Positions 8,063 to 15,655 are shown, counted from the first letter of the stretch. The stretch is 55,657 nucleotides of DNA from CAZVFX01 sp964626565 (GCA_964626565.1 CAZVFX010000037.1:1-55657); one strand, 5' to 3'. A program made the numbers and translations. Notes: a model not told the origin generated them from the letters alone.

Positions 8063-8090
8063 ATTATTGGTACAACTGGCGATCCCGCAA
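8063..8090 (-). promoter_or_regulatory. sigma70-type promoter of the cytochrome operon
   Basis: On the minus strand: TTGCGG (8090-8085), 16 bp spacer, AATAAT (8068-8063). The predicted start near 8056 gives a leader of about 37 nt that contains the AGGTCA palindrome. No other gene lies between this and 8290. Confidence 0.45.
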
Positions 8091-8127
8091 GACCCACTAT
8101 AACAGCGTACGTATATTTCCGCAAGCG

Positions 8128-8160
8128 TTTTTTTTTGCTCACCCCACCGCCTTGGCGGTG
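8128..8160. repeat. nine-T run followed by a 7-bp inverted repeat
   Basis: Nine T residues (8128-8136) precede CACCGCC-TT-GGCGGTG (8145-8160). The order is wrong for a Rho-independent terminator in either direction, because the T-run is upstream on the plus strand and becomes A on the minus strand. The rest of 8020-8290 shows no gene that I can support. Confidence 0.4.
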
Positions 8161-8290
8161 ACCGTCGGGCGTGTTCAGCTCGAAGCGCCGCGACCGGCTG
8201 CGGCTTCTACGCGGGATCCTTACGCCATGCCCGACCACGCCCGCATCATAATCGGATTCGCGTTGGAATTGCAGGAAGTAGTGAGGCGAC

Positions 8291-9880
8291 TTAGAGGCAC
8301 TCCGCCTCCTGAATCCGGACGCACTCGGGCACCCCTTCGCAGAAGCTGAGTGCGAAGCCGTCAGGACAACTGTAGCCGCTGTTTTCACCGGTAGTGAACT
8401 GGGACCCGACCATGTCCCCTGTGGAGAAGACGATGTTTCCGGCGTAATCAGCCGCGATCATGTCCGCGTCCGTCACGAGACTCCCCGCCGGGAAGGGTCC
8501 GGATATCTCAGCGCCGAAAGCGGCGACGTTCCCGTTGTTGAGTCCTTCCAGGGTAATGACGTTCAGCCCGGCCGAGAGGCTCACCGAGCGGACCCACCAG
8601 CGCCGGAAGTTCTCGATGTTGCTCCCGGTCTTGGTAAGCACGGGGGTCGGATCATTGTTAAGGAAGAGCCGAAATGCGTTGTCCCCGCCCGCACCGACCA
8701 GATAGTCACCCGCTTCAGCGATGTCGATGCAAGCGGTGAAGCCGATCCACTCCTGGAAGGGTTGCGTGCCCGACTGTCCGGTAGCCGGGTCGCAGGCCCA
8801 GACCCCGACGTTGTTCAGGCGGCCGTCCGAAGAGGTCTGACCGCTCTGTCCAAAGTAGGGGCTGGCAAACGTGGTCCCGCCGGGATAGATCGCCCCGTAA
8901 ACGCTGTACTCGGGGATCTGGTTCCCGGGACAGACGTCGAGGGTCACGCCGTTGTAGATAGCGTCCTCCGTTGCGATGGAGATGCAGCCCAGGCCGTCGG
9001 GCGTTACGTCGAATCCATCCGGGCACTGGCAGGAAAGGCAGAGGTCCATGGAGACCTGGGACCCATCCGGGCACTCCTCGAAGGGAACGACCTGGTATCC
9101 GTTCAGCTTGCAGCAGACGTCACACTCCATCACGTGGATCGGGAAGGTCAGGGACGTTGAGGCGCCATAGGGATCCGTCGCAGTGACCACGACCTCGTGG
9201 GGTCCAACGGTATCCGACTGGAAAGACACGACCGTGCCGAAATTCGGGGTCAGGGTATAGGTCCCCGGCGCTGGGTTCTCGGGCCAATCCGTTACTTGCC
9301 ACGACACCGTCACCACGTCCCCGTTGGGGTCCTCCACCGAGACCGTGAGTTGCAGGGGTTCGCCCTCGCAGATGAACTTGCCCGGATCCATGTCCAGGGC
9401 TAAGAGCACAGGAGGATCGTTGAGACCCACGACTATGTCCACCGCACCCGCGTCCTCTCCCACGCACTGTGCCATCAGGGTGATCTCCACGGTCTCGCCC
9501 GGGATCACGGTGAATGTCTCGGAGACCGGTGCGCAGACCTTGGAAGGAGTGTCCGGATCCTGCATCGGGGTAGCCGTCACGGTACACTCACCGGCCGGGA
9601 GCAAGGAGAACAGGTCAGCGAAGGGATGCCCCGGGCCGGCGTTGGGGTCCAGCCACGTCGGCATCGGCCCGGTCCCGAGCTCGACATACTCCGTGATCAT
9701 TGTTCCGTCTTCGCACTCGATCTCGTAGAGGATTCCCGAGACATCATGTGTGGAGAGGGTCAGCGCACCGTGAAAAACGGCAAGGCCGTTGGTCCCGGAG
9801 GTCGATTCATCGACCCCGCAGCCGGACGTCAGGACGAGAAGCGCCGCAGAAAACGCAATGAAATTGACTCTGCCCTTCAT
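8291..9880 (-). CDS. cysteine-containing surface lipoprotein with Ig-like domain
   Basis: A 529-residue lipoprotein with a good lipobox (VLTSGC, about residue 21). The N-terminal 150 residues form a domain with paired cysteines. A PKD/cadherin-like beta-sandwich follows at about residues 155-245 (PPVLLALDMDPGKFICEGE to YGASTSLTFPIHV). Next comes a cysteine cluster (CDVCC, CLSCQCPDGF), then a C-terminal beta-rich domain of about 200 residues with Trp and Asp/Asn resembling adhesin or sugar-binding sandwiches. AGGAG precedes the ATG. It is divergent from msrA. I cannot assign a substrate; cell-surface adhesion or binding is the likeliest class of function. Confidence 0.8.
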   Translation of the reverse strand: MKGRVNFIAFSAALLVLTSGCGVDESTSGTNGLAVFHGALTLSTHDVSGILYEIECEDGTMITEYVELGTGPMPTWLDPNAGPGHPFADLFSLLPAGECTVTATPMQDPDTPSKVCAPVSETFTVIPGETVEITLMAQCVGEDAGAVDIVVGLNDPPVLLALDMDPGKFICEGEPLQLTVSVEDPNGDVVTVSWQVTDWPENPAPGTYTLTPNFGTVVSFQSDTVGPHEVVVTATDPYGASTSLTFPIHVMECDVCCKLNGYQVVPFEECPDGSQVSMDLCLSCQCPDGFDVTPDGLGCISIATEDAIYNGVTLDVCPGNQIPEYSVYGAIYPGGTTFASPYFGQSGQTSSDGRLNNVGVWACDPATGQSGTQPFQEWIGFTACIDIAEAGDYLVGAGGDNAFRLFLNNDPTPVLTKTGSNIENFRRWWVRSVSLSAGLNVITLEGLNNGNVAAFGAEISGPFPAGSLVTDADMIAADYAGNIVFSTGDMVGSQFTTGENSGYSCPDGFALSFCEGVPECVRIQEAECL

Positions 9881-10049
9881 GGTATACTCCTAATGATTGA
9901 GTTTCTTGTGTTTGAACGAACGAGTTCTTCTCAATTCGTCCACCGCCAGAATCTGGGCACTCGGGCTGCAGGTGGCAAGCCCGGATCGGAGGGGAGCGAG
10001 GCCGATCGCATCTAACGCTGTTCCCCGTCAATTGTCGGGTCCCGGGCAG

Positions 10050-10078
10050 TTGACTCTGACCCACACGAATCACATATT
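10050..10078 (+). promoter_or_regulatory. sigma70-type promoter of msrA
   Basis: TTGACT (10050-10055), 17 bp spacer, CATATT (10073-10078). The predicted transcription start near 10085 lies about 52 nt before the ATG at 10137, which has GGAGG five nt upstream. The remaining part of the 256-bp divergent intergenic region (9881-10136) has no supportable gene. Confidence 0.45.
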
Positions 10079-10136
10079 GATTTTCAGAAACCCGATGGGG
10101 CCTGACCAACGCCCCTCACCATAGACGGAGGCTCGT

Positions 10137-11063
10137 ATGTTCATTTTGCGCAACAGAAACTTAAAGGTTCTCGTACTCCTTGGCGCGATCACTCTCATCG
10201 GTTCGGCTTGCGAGCCCGACGATGCCGCGCCGAACGGCGGGGAGGAGGCATTGCCGGAAGCGAACGCACCAGCCGACCCGACGCTTCCAATCGTTCAATC
10301 CGAGGGGAGCGAGCTCATCGGACCGGTAGGCGCACCCACAGACCTGCCCGCAGCCGTCGCACCCGACGAGGCGCCGCCACCCGCGGATGACCCCGTCGAG
10401 GAGATCATCGTGCCCGGCCCCGAGGATCTTCGGACGGCCACCTTCGCCCTCGGGTGATTTTGGGGCCCTGACGCCCAGTTCGGGTGTGCTCACGGTGTGT
10501 ACAGGACCCGCGTAGGGTACACAGGAGGCTCCACCGCCGACCCCACTTACAAGAACCTCGGCGACCACACGGAGTCCCTGCAGATTGACTTCGACCACAG
10601 GGTGGTGAGCTACGAGGATCTCCTCGACTATTTCTTCGCCAGTCACAACCCCTTCTCGCCGCCCTGGTCGGAGCAGTACAAGTCGGCCATCTACTATGCG
10701 AACGAGGACCAGAAACTAGCCGCCGAGAAGATGAAGTCTGCCCTGGAGAAGGAGAACGGTTCGACAATTTACACAGACATCCTCCCATTGGAGACGTTCT
10801 ATCTCGCCGAGGCATACCACCAGAAGTACTACCTGAGGAAGCACACCCTCCTGGTCCAGGAGCTCGAAGCGAAATACCCCTCCCTGGAAGAATTCCTCGA
10901 CGCGCCCAGCGTCACCTGGACAAACGCCTACGTCTTTGGCTGTGGCATACTGGACGAACTTCTACAGGAACTCCCCTCCTTTGGACTCAGCCCCGAAGCA
11001 GAGGAACTCTTGAAGGAGATCGTAGGGAAGAATACCTGGATAAAACCTGTTTGTGGAGCATAA
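10137..11063 (+). CDS. msrA: selenocysteine-containing peptide-methionine (S)-S-oxide reductase, lipoprotein form
   Basis: The frame runs through a TGA at 10455-10457 (codon 107) to a stop at 11063, giving 308 residues. The MsrA active site GCFWG reads G-(TGA)-FWG, so the stop replaces exactly the catalytic Cys. Both flanks are good MsrA: ATFALG before, and VYRTRVGYTGG, PTYKNLGDHTE, QYKSAIYY and AEAYHQKYYL after, plus the C-terminal extension (NAYVFGCGILDELLQELP) seen in the algal-type MsrA branch. A hairpin 13-29 nt after the TGA fits a bacterial SECIS. Residues 1-25 are a signal ending in SAC, then an acidic Pro/Ala linker, so the enzyme is probably an exported lipoprotein repairing oxidised Met in envelope proteins. 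Cysteines near the C-terminus could resolve the selenenic acid. Sec-MsrA is known in Chlamydomonas and a few bacteria; sel genes are not in this window. Confidence 0.88.
10471..10487 (+). promoter_or_regulatory. SECIS-like hairpin downstream of the msrA TGA
   Basis: ACGCCC (10471-10476), loop AGTTC (10477-10481), GGGTGT (10482-10487) form a 6-bp stem with one G-U pair. The loop starts 20 nt after the TGA and has G in its second position. This fits the known bacterial SECIS rule of an apical loop 16-37 nt downstream with a G in the first two loop positions. Confidence 0.65.
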
Positions 11064-11064
11064 G

Positions 11065-11342
11065 CCTCGGGTGAGAATTCCTTCAGCGGAACTTTAGCGG
11101 AGTAGTGGAGCTGAAGGGATTCGCAATTCGCATAGGCAAGAAGCCGAGCGAATCGACGAGCGAACGAAAGTGAGCGAGTCCACCCTCGGGTGAGAATTCC
11201 TTCAGCGGAACTTTAACGGAGTAGTGGAGCTGAAGGGATTCGCAATTCGCATAGGCAGAAGCCGAGCGAATCGACGAGCGAACGAAAGTGCGCGAGTCCA
11301 CCCTCGGGTGAGAATTCCTTCAGCGGAACTTTAACGGAGTAG
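11065..11342 (-). repeat. 118/119-bp tandem array carrying tRNA-Ala 3' ends
   Basis: Units begin at 11065, 11184 and 11302 (periods 119 and 118). Each unit has a 41-bp spacer (cctcgggtgagaattccttc and on), a 3'-end copy of tRNA-Ala (GCTCCA with part of the T-stem), and an element matching the T-loop insert of the upstream tRNA copy. The third unit runs directly into the intact tRNA-Ala. In tRNA orientation the array follows the tRNA. It starts two bases after the msrA stop. The 8-bp segments CCTTCAGC and GCTGAAGG are inverted around the tRNA tail. The array resembles in principle the E. coli tyrT-distal repeats, which also begin with tRNA 3' sequence. Confidence 0.85.
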
Positions 11343-11415
11343 TGGAGCTGAAGGGATTCGAACCCTCGGCCTCAGCGTTGCGAACGCTGCGCTCTCCCAA
11401 CTGAGCTACAGCCCC
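11343..11415 (-). tRNA. tRNA-Ala (anticodon CGC)
   Basis: The minus strand folds into a canonical 73-nt cloverleaf: acceptor GGGGCTG/CAGCTCC, D-stem GCTC/GAGC, anticodon stem CAGCG/CGCTG with loop TTCGCAA (anticodon CGC, codon GCG), variable AGGCC, T-stem GAGGG/CCCTT with loop TTCGAAT, discriminator A. The G3-U70 pair that identifies alanine tRNAs is present. CCA is not encoded. It is flanked downstream by the tRNA-tailed repeat array and upstream by an interrupted copy of itself 42 bp away. Confidence 0.95.
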
Positions 11416-11457
11416 AGAGAATGTACCAACCGTCTTTTCAACACGCCGCATGGGCAG

Positions 11458-11587
11458 TAGAGCTGAAGGGATTCGCAATTCGCATAAGCCACATGCTGAG
11501 CGAATCGAGGAGCGAAGGTTACACAGCGACTCCACCCTCGGCCTCAGCGTTGCGAACGCTGCGCTCTCCCAACTGAGCTACAGCCCC
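11458..11587 (-). pseudogene. tRNA-Ala(CGC) copy with a 57-nt insertion in the T-loop
   Basis: The 5' 53 nt (acceptor, D-arm, anticodon arm with CGC, T-stem 5' strand) are identical to the intact tRNA-Ala. The 3' side keeps CCCTT and CAGCTC plus A, with one change making a G1-U72 pair. Between the T-stem strands the normal 7-nt loop is replaced by 64 nt (11471-11534). The insert forms its own hairpin: CGATTCGC (11507-11500) pairs with GCGAATTG (11483-11476), with an inner 3-bp stem AGC/GCT. The same insert occurs in both downstream array units. It is called a pseudogene by default. It sits first behind the shared promoter, so it is likely transcribed, and whether it is processed or removed is open. 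Confidence 0.75.
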
Positions 11588-11606
11588 GAAAATTCAATCG
11601 GACGGT

Positions 11607-11635
11607 TATTTACCATGCCGCCCGAACCCCGTCAA
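11607..11635 (-). promoter_or_regulatory. promoter of the tRNA-Ala locus
   Basis: On the minus strand: TTGACG (11635-11630), 17 bp, TAAATA (11612-11607). The predicted start near 11600 lies about 13 nt before the 5' end of the interrupted tRNA copy. It is divergent from the MNT/HEPN promoter. Confidence 0.5.
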
Positions 11636-11636
11636 G

Positions 11637-11665
11637 TTGAATTCTCGACTTGCAGATGCTAGGAT
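11637..11665 (+). promoter_or_regulatory. promoter of the MNT/HEPN pair
   Basis: TTGAAT (11637-11642), 17 bp, TAGGAT (11660-11665); predicted start near 11672. The ATG at 11667 would be upstream of this start, which supports the GTG at 11688 as translation start. Confidence 0.5.
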
Positions 11666-11687
11666 CATGCCTGCCGGAGGGATGTCG

Positions 11688-12011
11688 GTGAAGGCAAAAA
11701 ACGACGCGGGCGCGACGATCTCAGAGAAAAGCCTGGACCTTGTCAGGATGACGGTCCTGGAATGGTTTCGAGACGACGAGGTAACTGTCGTCCTGTTCGG
11801 TTCCCGAGCGTCCTCGCAGCAGCACCGTCATTCCGATATCGACATCGGCGTATTGCCGGGCGAGCAATTCGACCGTTCCCGCCTCTCGGGTTTGCTGGAG
11901 ATTCTGTCGGACCTGAACGTCCCGTACGAGGTGGAGTTGGTAGATTTGTCGGCAACGTCCCGGACTTTCCGCCACAAGGCCCTCGGGGAGGGAATCATTT
12001 GGAAAAGCTGA
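11688..12011 (+). CDS. MNT-type minimal nucleotidyltransferase (type VII antitoxin family)
   Basis: This 107-residue protein has the nucleotidyltransferase signature GSRAS followed by DIDIG (GSx10DxD), which binds Mg-nucleotide. In the HEPN/MNT systems studied, the MNT partner adds AMP to a Tyr of the HEPN toxin and silences it. The GTG at 11688 has GGAGG 7 nt upstream; ATGs at 11667 and 11682 are poorly placed relative to ribosome site or promoter. It overlaps the next gene by 13 nt. The family name is secure from the motif; the toxin-antitoxin role here is inferred from the pairing. Confidence 0.85.
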   Translation: MKAKNDAGATISEKSLDLVRMTVLEWFRDDEVTVVLFGSRASSQQHRHSDIDIGVLPGEQFDRSRLSGLLEILSDLNVPYEVELVDLSATSRTFRHKALGEGIIWKS

Positions 12012-12397
12012 CTGCCCTGACTGCGGATGCGAGTCGAGCTCTCTCCACGCTTAGAGAAATCCTGGCCGAGGAGTTCTCCATCATCGTGAGGGACGCTGCG
12101 ATACAACGCTTCGAGTACACCTTCGAGGTCGCGTGGAAACTCCTTCGCGAACACCTCAGAGTCAAGGAAGGGATTATCTCAAATTCGCCCAAAACGTGCT
12201 TTCGCAACGCGTTCAAGGCGGACCTGTTGGACGAGAAGGAAACCGTCCTGGCACTGGAGATGACTGACGACCGCAACCGCACGGTGCACACCTACCACGA
12301 AGAAGTGGCCACGGCCATCTTCGCCCGGATTCCCGAGTATTCCCAAATCATGCACACGTTGTTCGACCGACTGGCCGCTGCCGACTGGGTCTCCTAG
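11999..12397 (+). CDS. HEPN-domain partner (HI0074 / nucleotidyltransferase substrate-binding family)
   Basis: This 132-residue all-helical protein has the HEPN signature RNRTVH (Rx4H) followed by TYHEE. That is the composite RNase active site and the segment modified by MNT enzymes. The TTG at 11999 is chosen because GGGAGG lies 7 nt upstream. The gene overlaps the MNT stop, a usual arrangement for these pairs. Its last codons (WVS, stop) overlap the convergent stop of a Cys-rich lipoprotein gene. They also fall in sequence that is repeated 1582 bp downstream, so the 3' end may have been reshaped by the duplication there. A solitary non-toxic substrate-binding role is an alternative. Confidence 0.82.
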   Translation: MEKLTALTADASRALSTLREILAEEFSIIVRDAAIQRFEYTFEVAWKLLREHLRVKEGIISNSPKTCFRNAFKADLLDEKETVLALEMTDDRNRTVHTYHEEVATAIFARIPEYSQIMHTLFDRLAAADWVS

Positions 12398-13902
12398 CCA
12401 CCTCCCACACAAACAGGCGGCTCGGCCGCCAGGTCGCACTCCAGGCCCGTGTGGCACGGGAAGAACTCGCCGCACTCTTCGCCAATGCCGGCCGGTTCAG
12501 CGCACTGGGGCGGGGTCAGGTAGAGGTTGCACACCTCGCCCCACGGACATTGCTCACTCGACCCATCGCACAGGTCCACACCTTCCGGCATGGTCATGCA
12601 CTCCCCGGCCTGGTTCGGAATCAGGGTGCTGCACACCAGGCCATCATCGCAAGCGACGCCGACTCCACACGGCTCACCTAGCATGGGAGCGCCCCAGCAT
12701 ACAGGCGGTTCAGCGTAAATGTTGCAGATCAACTCCCCTTCGCACGGAAGCCAATCCGTACACGGCTCCCACTCAACAGATGCGGGCGAGCAGACGTTGG
12801 GTTCGATGGTGTTGTTGCAGAACAGATTCTCAGCGCACTGGTCGTAGTTGCCGCAGATGTCCCCCTCTTCTGCGGGAAGTTTGCACACGTTGGGGTCGTA
12901 TCCCCAATTGCAGATTAGATCACCCGTGCACTCATCATGGTACTCACACTCGGCACCCTCATGCTTGATTTTCGTGCACTTTTTGTCGTTACCTCCGACG
13001 CAAACGTGTCCCTCAGCGCAGACGTTGCCCACTCCCGAGCAGGGGTCGCCCTCCAGTCCGGCCTGTTTGCACCCCTCATTCGTACCGGACCAGCCTTCCT
13101 CGGCGGCGGGACACCAGAAGCCATCCGCACAGTCGGAATCAAAGTCACACGGATATCCATCCTCCCCCGGGTTGAAGCACGTGCCGAAGCCCCAGCCTCC
13201 GTGGCACTGCAGACCGGCCTCGCAGGGGAACCAATCGGTGCAACGGTCAAATCGGCCGGCCGCGGGCGCGCAAACGGCCGGACTCTGAGTGTCGTTGCAA
13301 TGCAAATCCTCGGCGCACTCGTTGTAGTAGCCGCAAATGTCGCCTTCCCGGCCGGGAGGGACGCAAATGTCGGGCTCGTATCCCCAGTTGCACACCAACT
13401 CACCAAAACACTCGTCGTTGTAATGACACTCTTCACCTTCCCCCTTAGACTGCATGCACTCACCAGCTTTGACGACGCAAACCAACCCAGGCTGGCACTC
13501 CAAGTCGCTCGAGCAGTGGTCGCCCTTGAGACCCCACGGCTTCCAGCACTGCTTGCCACTGGTGGCTGGGCCATGATGAGAGCAAACCAACAGAGACTTG
13601 CATTCTGAGTTGTTCTGACAAAATTCCCCCTCATTCAGGTACAACCGGCACTCGCTATCATCACAGAAGGCATCTGCGATGCACTCCTCGTCCCGGGAGC
13701 ACAGGTCACCCGGCTCACCGAGGGGAGTACACCGCGGCGTCGCATACCCTTCGTTGCACACTTCATCGAGATCACAATCCGAGTCTACCCAGCACCCCGA
13801 GGAACACCCACTTGGAAGCAGGGCCAACAGGGACACCGCAATTAGTGCAAATCCGGTGCCGGTTTGGAACTGAGCCCGACCGTCTGAAAACCGTCTCACC
13901 AT
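12394..13902 (-). CDS. Cys-rich surface lipoprotein, downstream copy of a tandem duplication
   Basis: A 502-residue lipoprotein: signal peptide with lipobox LPSGC (about residue 30), then about twelve short modules of the type C-x4-C-x-G-x2-C with 5-10 residue loops, rich in GD, CNWGY and EGDICG. It ends in CVGGG. No catalytic motif is visible. The regular cysteine pairs imply an elongated chain of disulfide knots on the outer membrane. The ATG (or the adjacent GTG) follows AGGAGG. It is about half identical to the next upstream gene, with the same module order and near-identical DNA at the 3' end, so the pair arose by tandem duplication. Function unknown. Confidence 0.85.
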   Translation of the reverse strand: MVRRFSDGRAQFQTGTGFALIAVSLLALLPSGCSSGCWVDSDCDLDEVCNEGYATPRCTPLGEPGDLCSRDEECIADAFCDDSECRLYLNEGEFCQNNSECKSLLVCSHHGPATSGKQCWKPWGLKGDHCSSDLECQPGLVCVVKAGECMQSKGEGEECHYNDECFGELVCNWGYEPDICVPPGREGDICGYYNECAEDLHCNDTQSPAVCAPAAGRFDRCTDWFPCEAGLQCHGGWGFGTCFNPGEDGYPCDFDSDCADGFWCPAAEEGWSGTNEGCKQAGLEGDPCSGVGNVCAEGHVCVGGNDKKCTKIKHEGAECEYHDECTGDLICNWGYDPNVCKLPAEEGDICGNYDQCAENLFCNNTIEPNVCSPASVEWEPCTDWLPCEGELICNIYAEPPVCWGAPMLGEPCGVGVACDDGLVCSTLIPNQAGECMTMPEGVDLCDGSSEQCPWGEVCNLYLTPPQCAEPAGIGEECGEFFPCHTGLECDLAAEPPVCVGGG

Positions 13903-13975
13903 TGCCTCCTGGAACGAACTCACGATGCCGAAATAATGGTCGTCACACCATCGCAATTCATGTCGCCCGGGTCTC

Positions 13976-15559
13976 CTAGCCACCTCCCACACAAACAGGC
14001 GGCTCCGCCGCCAGGTCGCAATCAAGCCCGATGACGCACGGGAAGAACTCGCCGCACTCTTCGCCGAGCGCGGCCGGTTCAGCGCACTGGGGCGGCGTCA
14101 GGTAGAGGTTGCACACCTCTTCCCAGGGACACTCGTCCGCCTGTCCGCTACACGGGACCACGCCTTCCGGTAGCTCCATGCACTCTCCGACTTGCTCCGG
14201 GAGCGCGGTGCTGCATGCCAGGCCCTCGTCACACGCCACCTCAGGCCCGCACGGCTCGCCCAAACCTGAGGTGTCCCAACAGGCAGGGGGGTCGACGAGA
14301 GCATTGCAAATCAGCCCTTCCTCGCACGGCAGCCAGGTCAGGCACTCATCGCCCGGCTGGCCGGGATTTCGGCACACATCCGGCTCGCCCGGAGGCGAGG
14401 CGCAAATCAGGCCTTCTGCACAGAGTAGCCAGTCGGTGCACGGCTCCAACTCCTCGGACGCGGGCGAACAGACGTTGGGGTCAACGGTATCGTTGCAGTA
14501 CAGATTCTCGATGCACTCGTTGTAATAGCCGCAGATATCCCCCTCCTCTCCGGGGGACTTGCACTTAGGTGGGTCGTATCCCCAGTTGCATATGAGGTCA
14601 CCCTCACATTCGTCGTTGTACTTGCACTCGTAACCTACCTTCTTGATCTTTGTGCACTCCTTGTCGCCGCTTCCAACACAAACGAACCCCTCGGCGCAGA
14701 CATCCCCGGCGCTCGAGCAGGGATAGCCTTCCAACCCCGTGACCTCGCACTCCCCTTCCGTCGAACTGAACCAGCCACTCTCGGCACCCTCACACCAGAA
14801 ACCATCGCCGCAGTCCGAATCGTCGTAACAAGGATAGCCTTCTCCACCAGGAGCGTAGCAGGTGTCGAACCCCGGCTCCGAAATGCACTGTAGGTCCGGT
14901 TCACAAGGAACCCAATCCGTGCAGTGCATCCCCGGCCCGGCGGCAGGAGTGCACTTGTCGGGGACGGTGGACTCGTTGCAGTAGAGCCCATCTTCACACT
15001 CGTTGAAGTAGCCGCAGATGTCCCCCTCCAGCCCAAGGGGGGCACAGACATCAGGGTTGTATCCCCAGTTGCACACCAGTTCTCCCTCGCACTCGTCATT
15101 GTAGTGGCACTCTTCCCCCTCCAGTTTGGGATAGCTGCACTCTTCAGCCTTAACCACGCACACCAACTCGGGCTGACATCCGAAATCGCTGACACAGAAG
15201 TGGCCGTTCAATCCCGTCGGCTCTCGGCACTCCTTCTCCCCGTTTCCAAGGTAGAAACAGATCAAACCGGCCTGGCATTCGAGGATGTTCCAGCAAGCCT
15301 CGTTCTCCTGCAACCGCATCTTGCATACTTCCCCGGCACACCAGGTGTCGAAATTGCACTCTTTTTCCCTGGTGCACGGATCGCCCGCTTCGCCGGGAGG
15401 AGTGCAGCGCTTCGACGAATACGCGCGGTTGCACACGTTTGGGTGGGTGCAGTCGGAATCGTTGGAGCATTCGGCACACGCTGACAACAACAGCATCGTG
15501 CTCAACACAACTCCGGTAGTCCGGGCAAACCGCATCTCTGCCTCAAGTGTCCGTCCCAT
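13976..15559 (-). CDS. Cys-rich surface lipoprotein, upstream copy of a tandem duplication
   Basis: A 527-residue lipoprotein with lipobox LLSAC (about residue 28) and the same disulfide-module layout as the following gene: CNFDTWC-like, CxWGYxPxxC, EGDICGYFNEC, PCTDWLxC modules, ending CVGGG. AGGAGGTAGTT precedes the ATG. It has one extra module near residue 365-395 compared with its paralogue. Only about 73 bp separate the two, so they are probably co-transcribed. Surface location follows from the lipobox. A spacer, adhesin or protective-coat role is inferred from architecture only. Confidence 0.85.
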   Translation of the reverse strand: MGRTLEAEMRFARTTGVVLSTMLLLSACAECSNDSDCTHPNVCNRAYSSKRCTPPGEAGDPCTREKECNFDTWCAGEVCKMRLQENEACWNILECQAGLICFYLGNGEKECREPTGLNGHFCVSDFGCQPELVCVVKAEECSYPKLEGEECHYNDECEGELVCNWGYNPDVCAPLGLEGDICGYFNECEDGLYCNESTVPDKCTPAAGPGMHCTDWVPCEPDLQCISEPGFDTCYAPGGEGYPCYDDSDCGDGFWCEGAESGWFSSTEGECEVTGLEGYPCSSAGDVCAEGFVCVGSGDKECTKIKKVGYECKYNDECEGDLICNWGYDPPKCKSPGEEGDICGYYNECIENLYCNDTVDPNVCSPASEELEPCTDWLLCAEGLICASPPGEPDVCRNPGQPGDECLTWLPCEEGLICNALVDPPACWDTSGLGEPCGPEVACDEGLACSTALPEQVGECMELPEGVVPCSGQADECPWEEVCNLYLTPPQCAEPAALGEECGEFFPCVIGLDCDLAAEPPVCVGGG

Positions 15560-15655
15560 AACTACCTCCTGATACGGAGTAATGATACGCAGATGCGGCC
15601 AACGTTGCCAGCGGGCGGGACGGCCAGCCTTCGACGCGATTGTCGGAGCACTCCC

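Noticed and set aside
8128..8160. Rho-independent terminator
   Set aside because: The T-run and hairpin are in the wrong order for either strand.
8026..8290. Small plus-strand gene in the cytochrome upstream region
   Set aside because: The open frame overlaps the cytochrome coding region and has no ribosome site or recognisable sequence.
10455..10457. A simple nonsense mutation or two separate genes in msrA
   Set aside because: The stop falls precisely on the catalytic Cys codon, both sides are conserved MsrA, there is no start with a ribosome site after it, and a SECIS-like hairpin follows.
11065..11342. CRISPR array
   Set aside because: Units are 118-119 bp and nearly identical throughout, with no unique spacers, and they contain tRNA 3' sequence.
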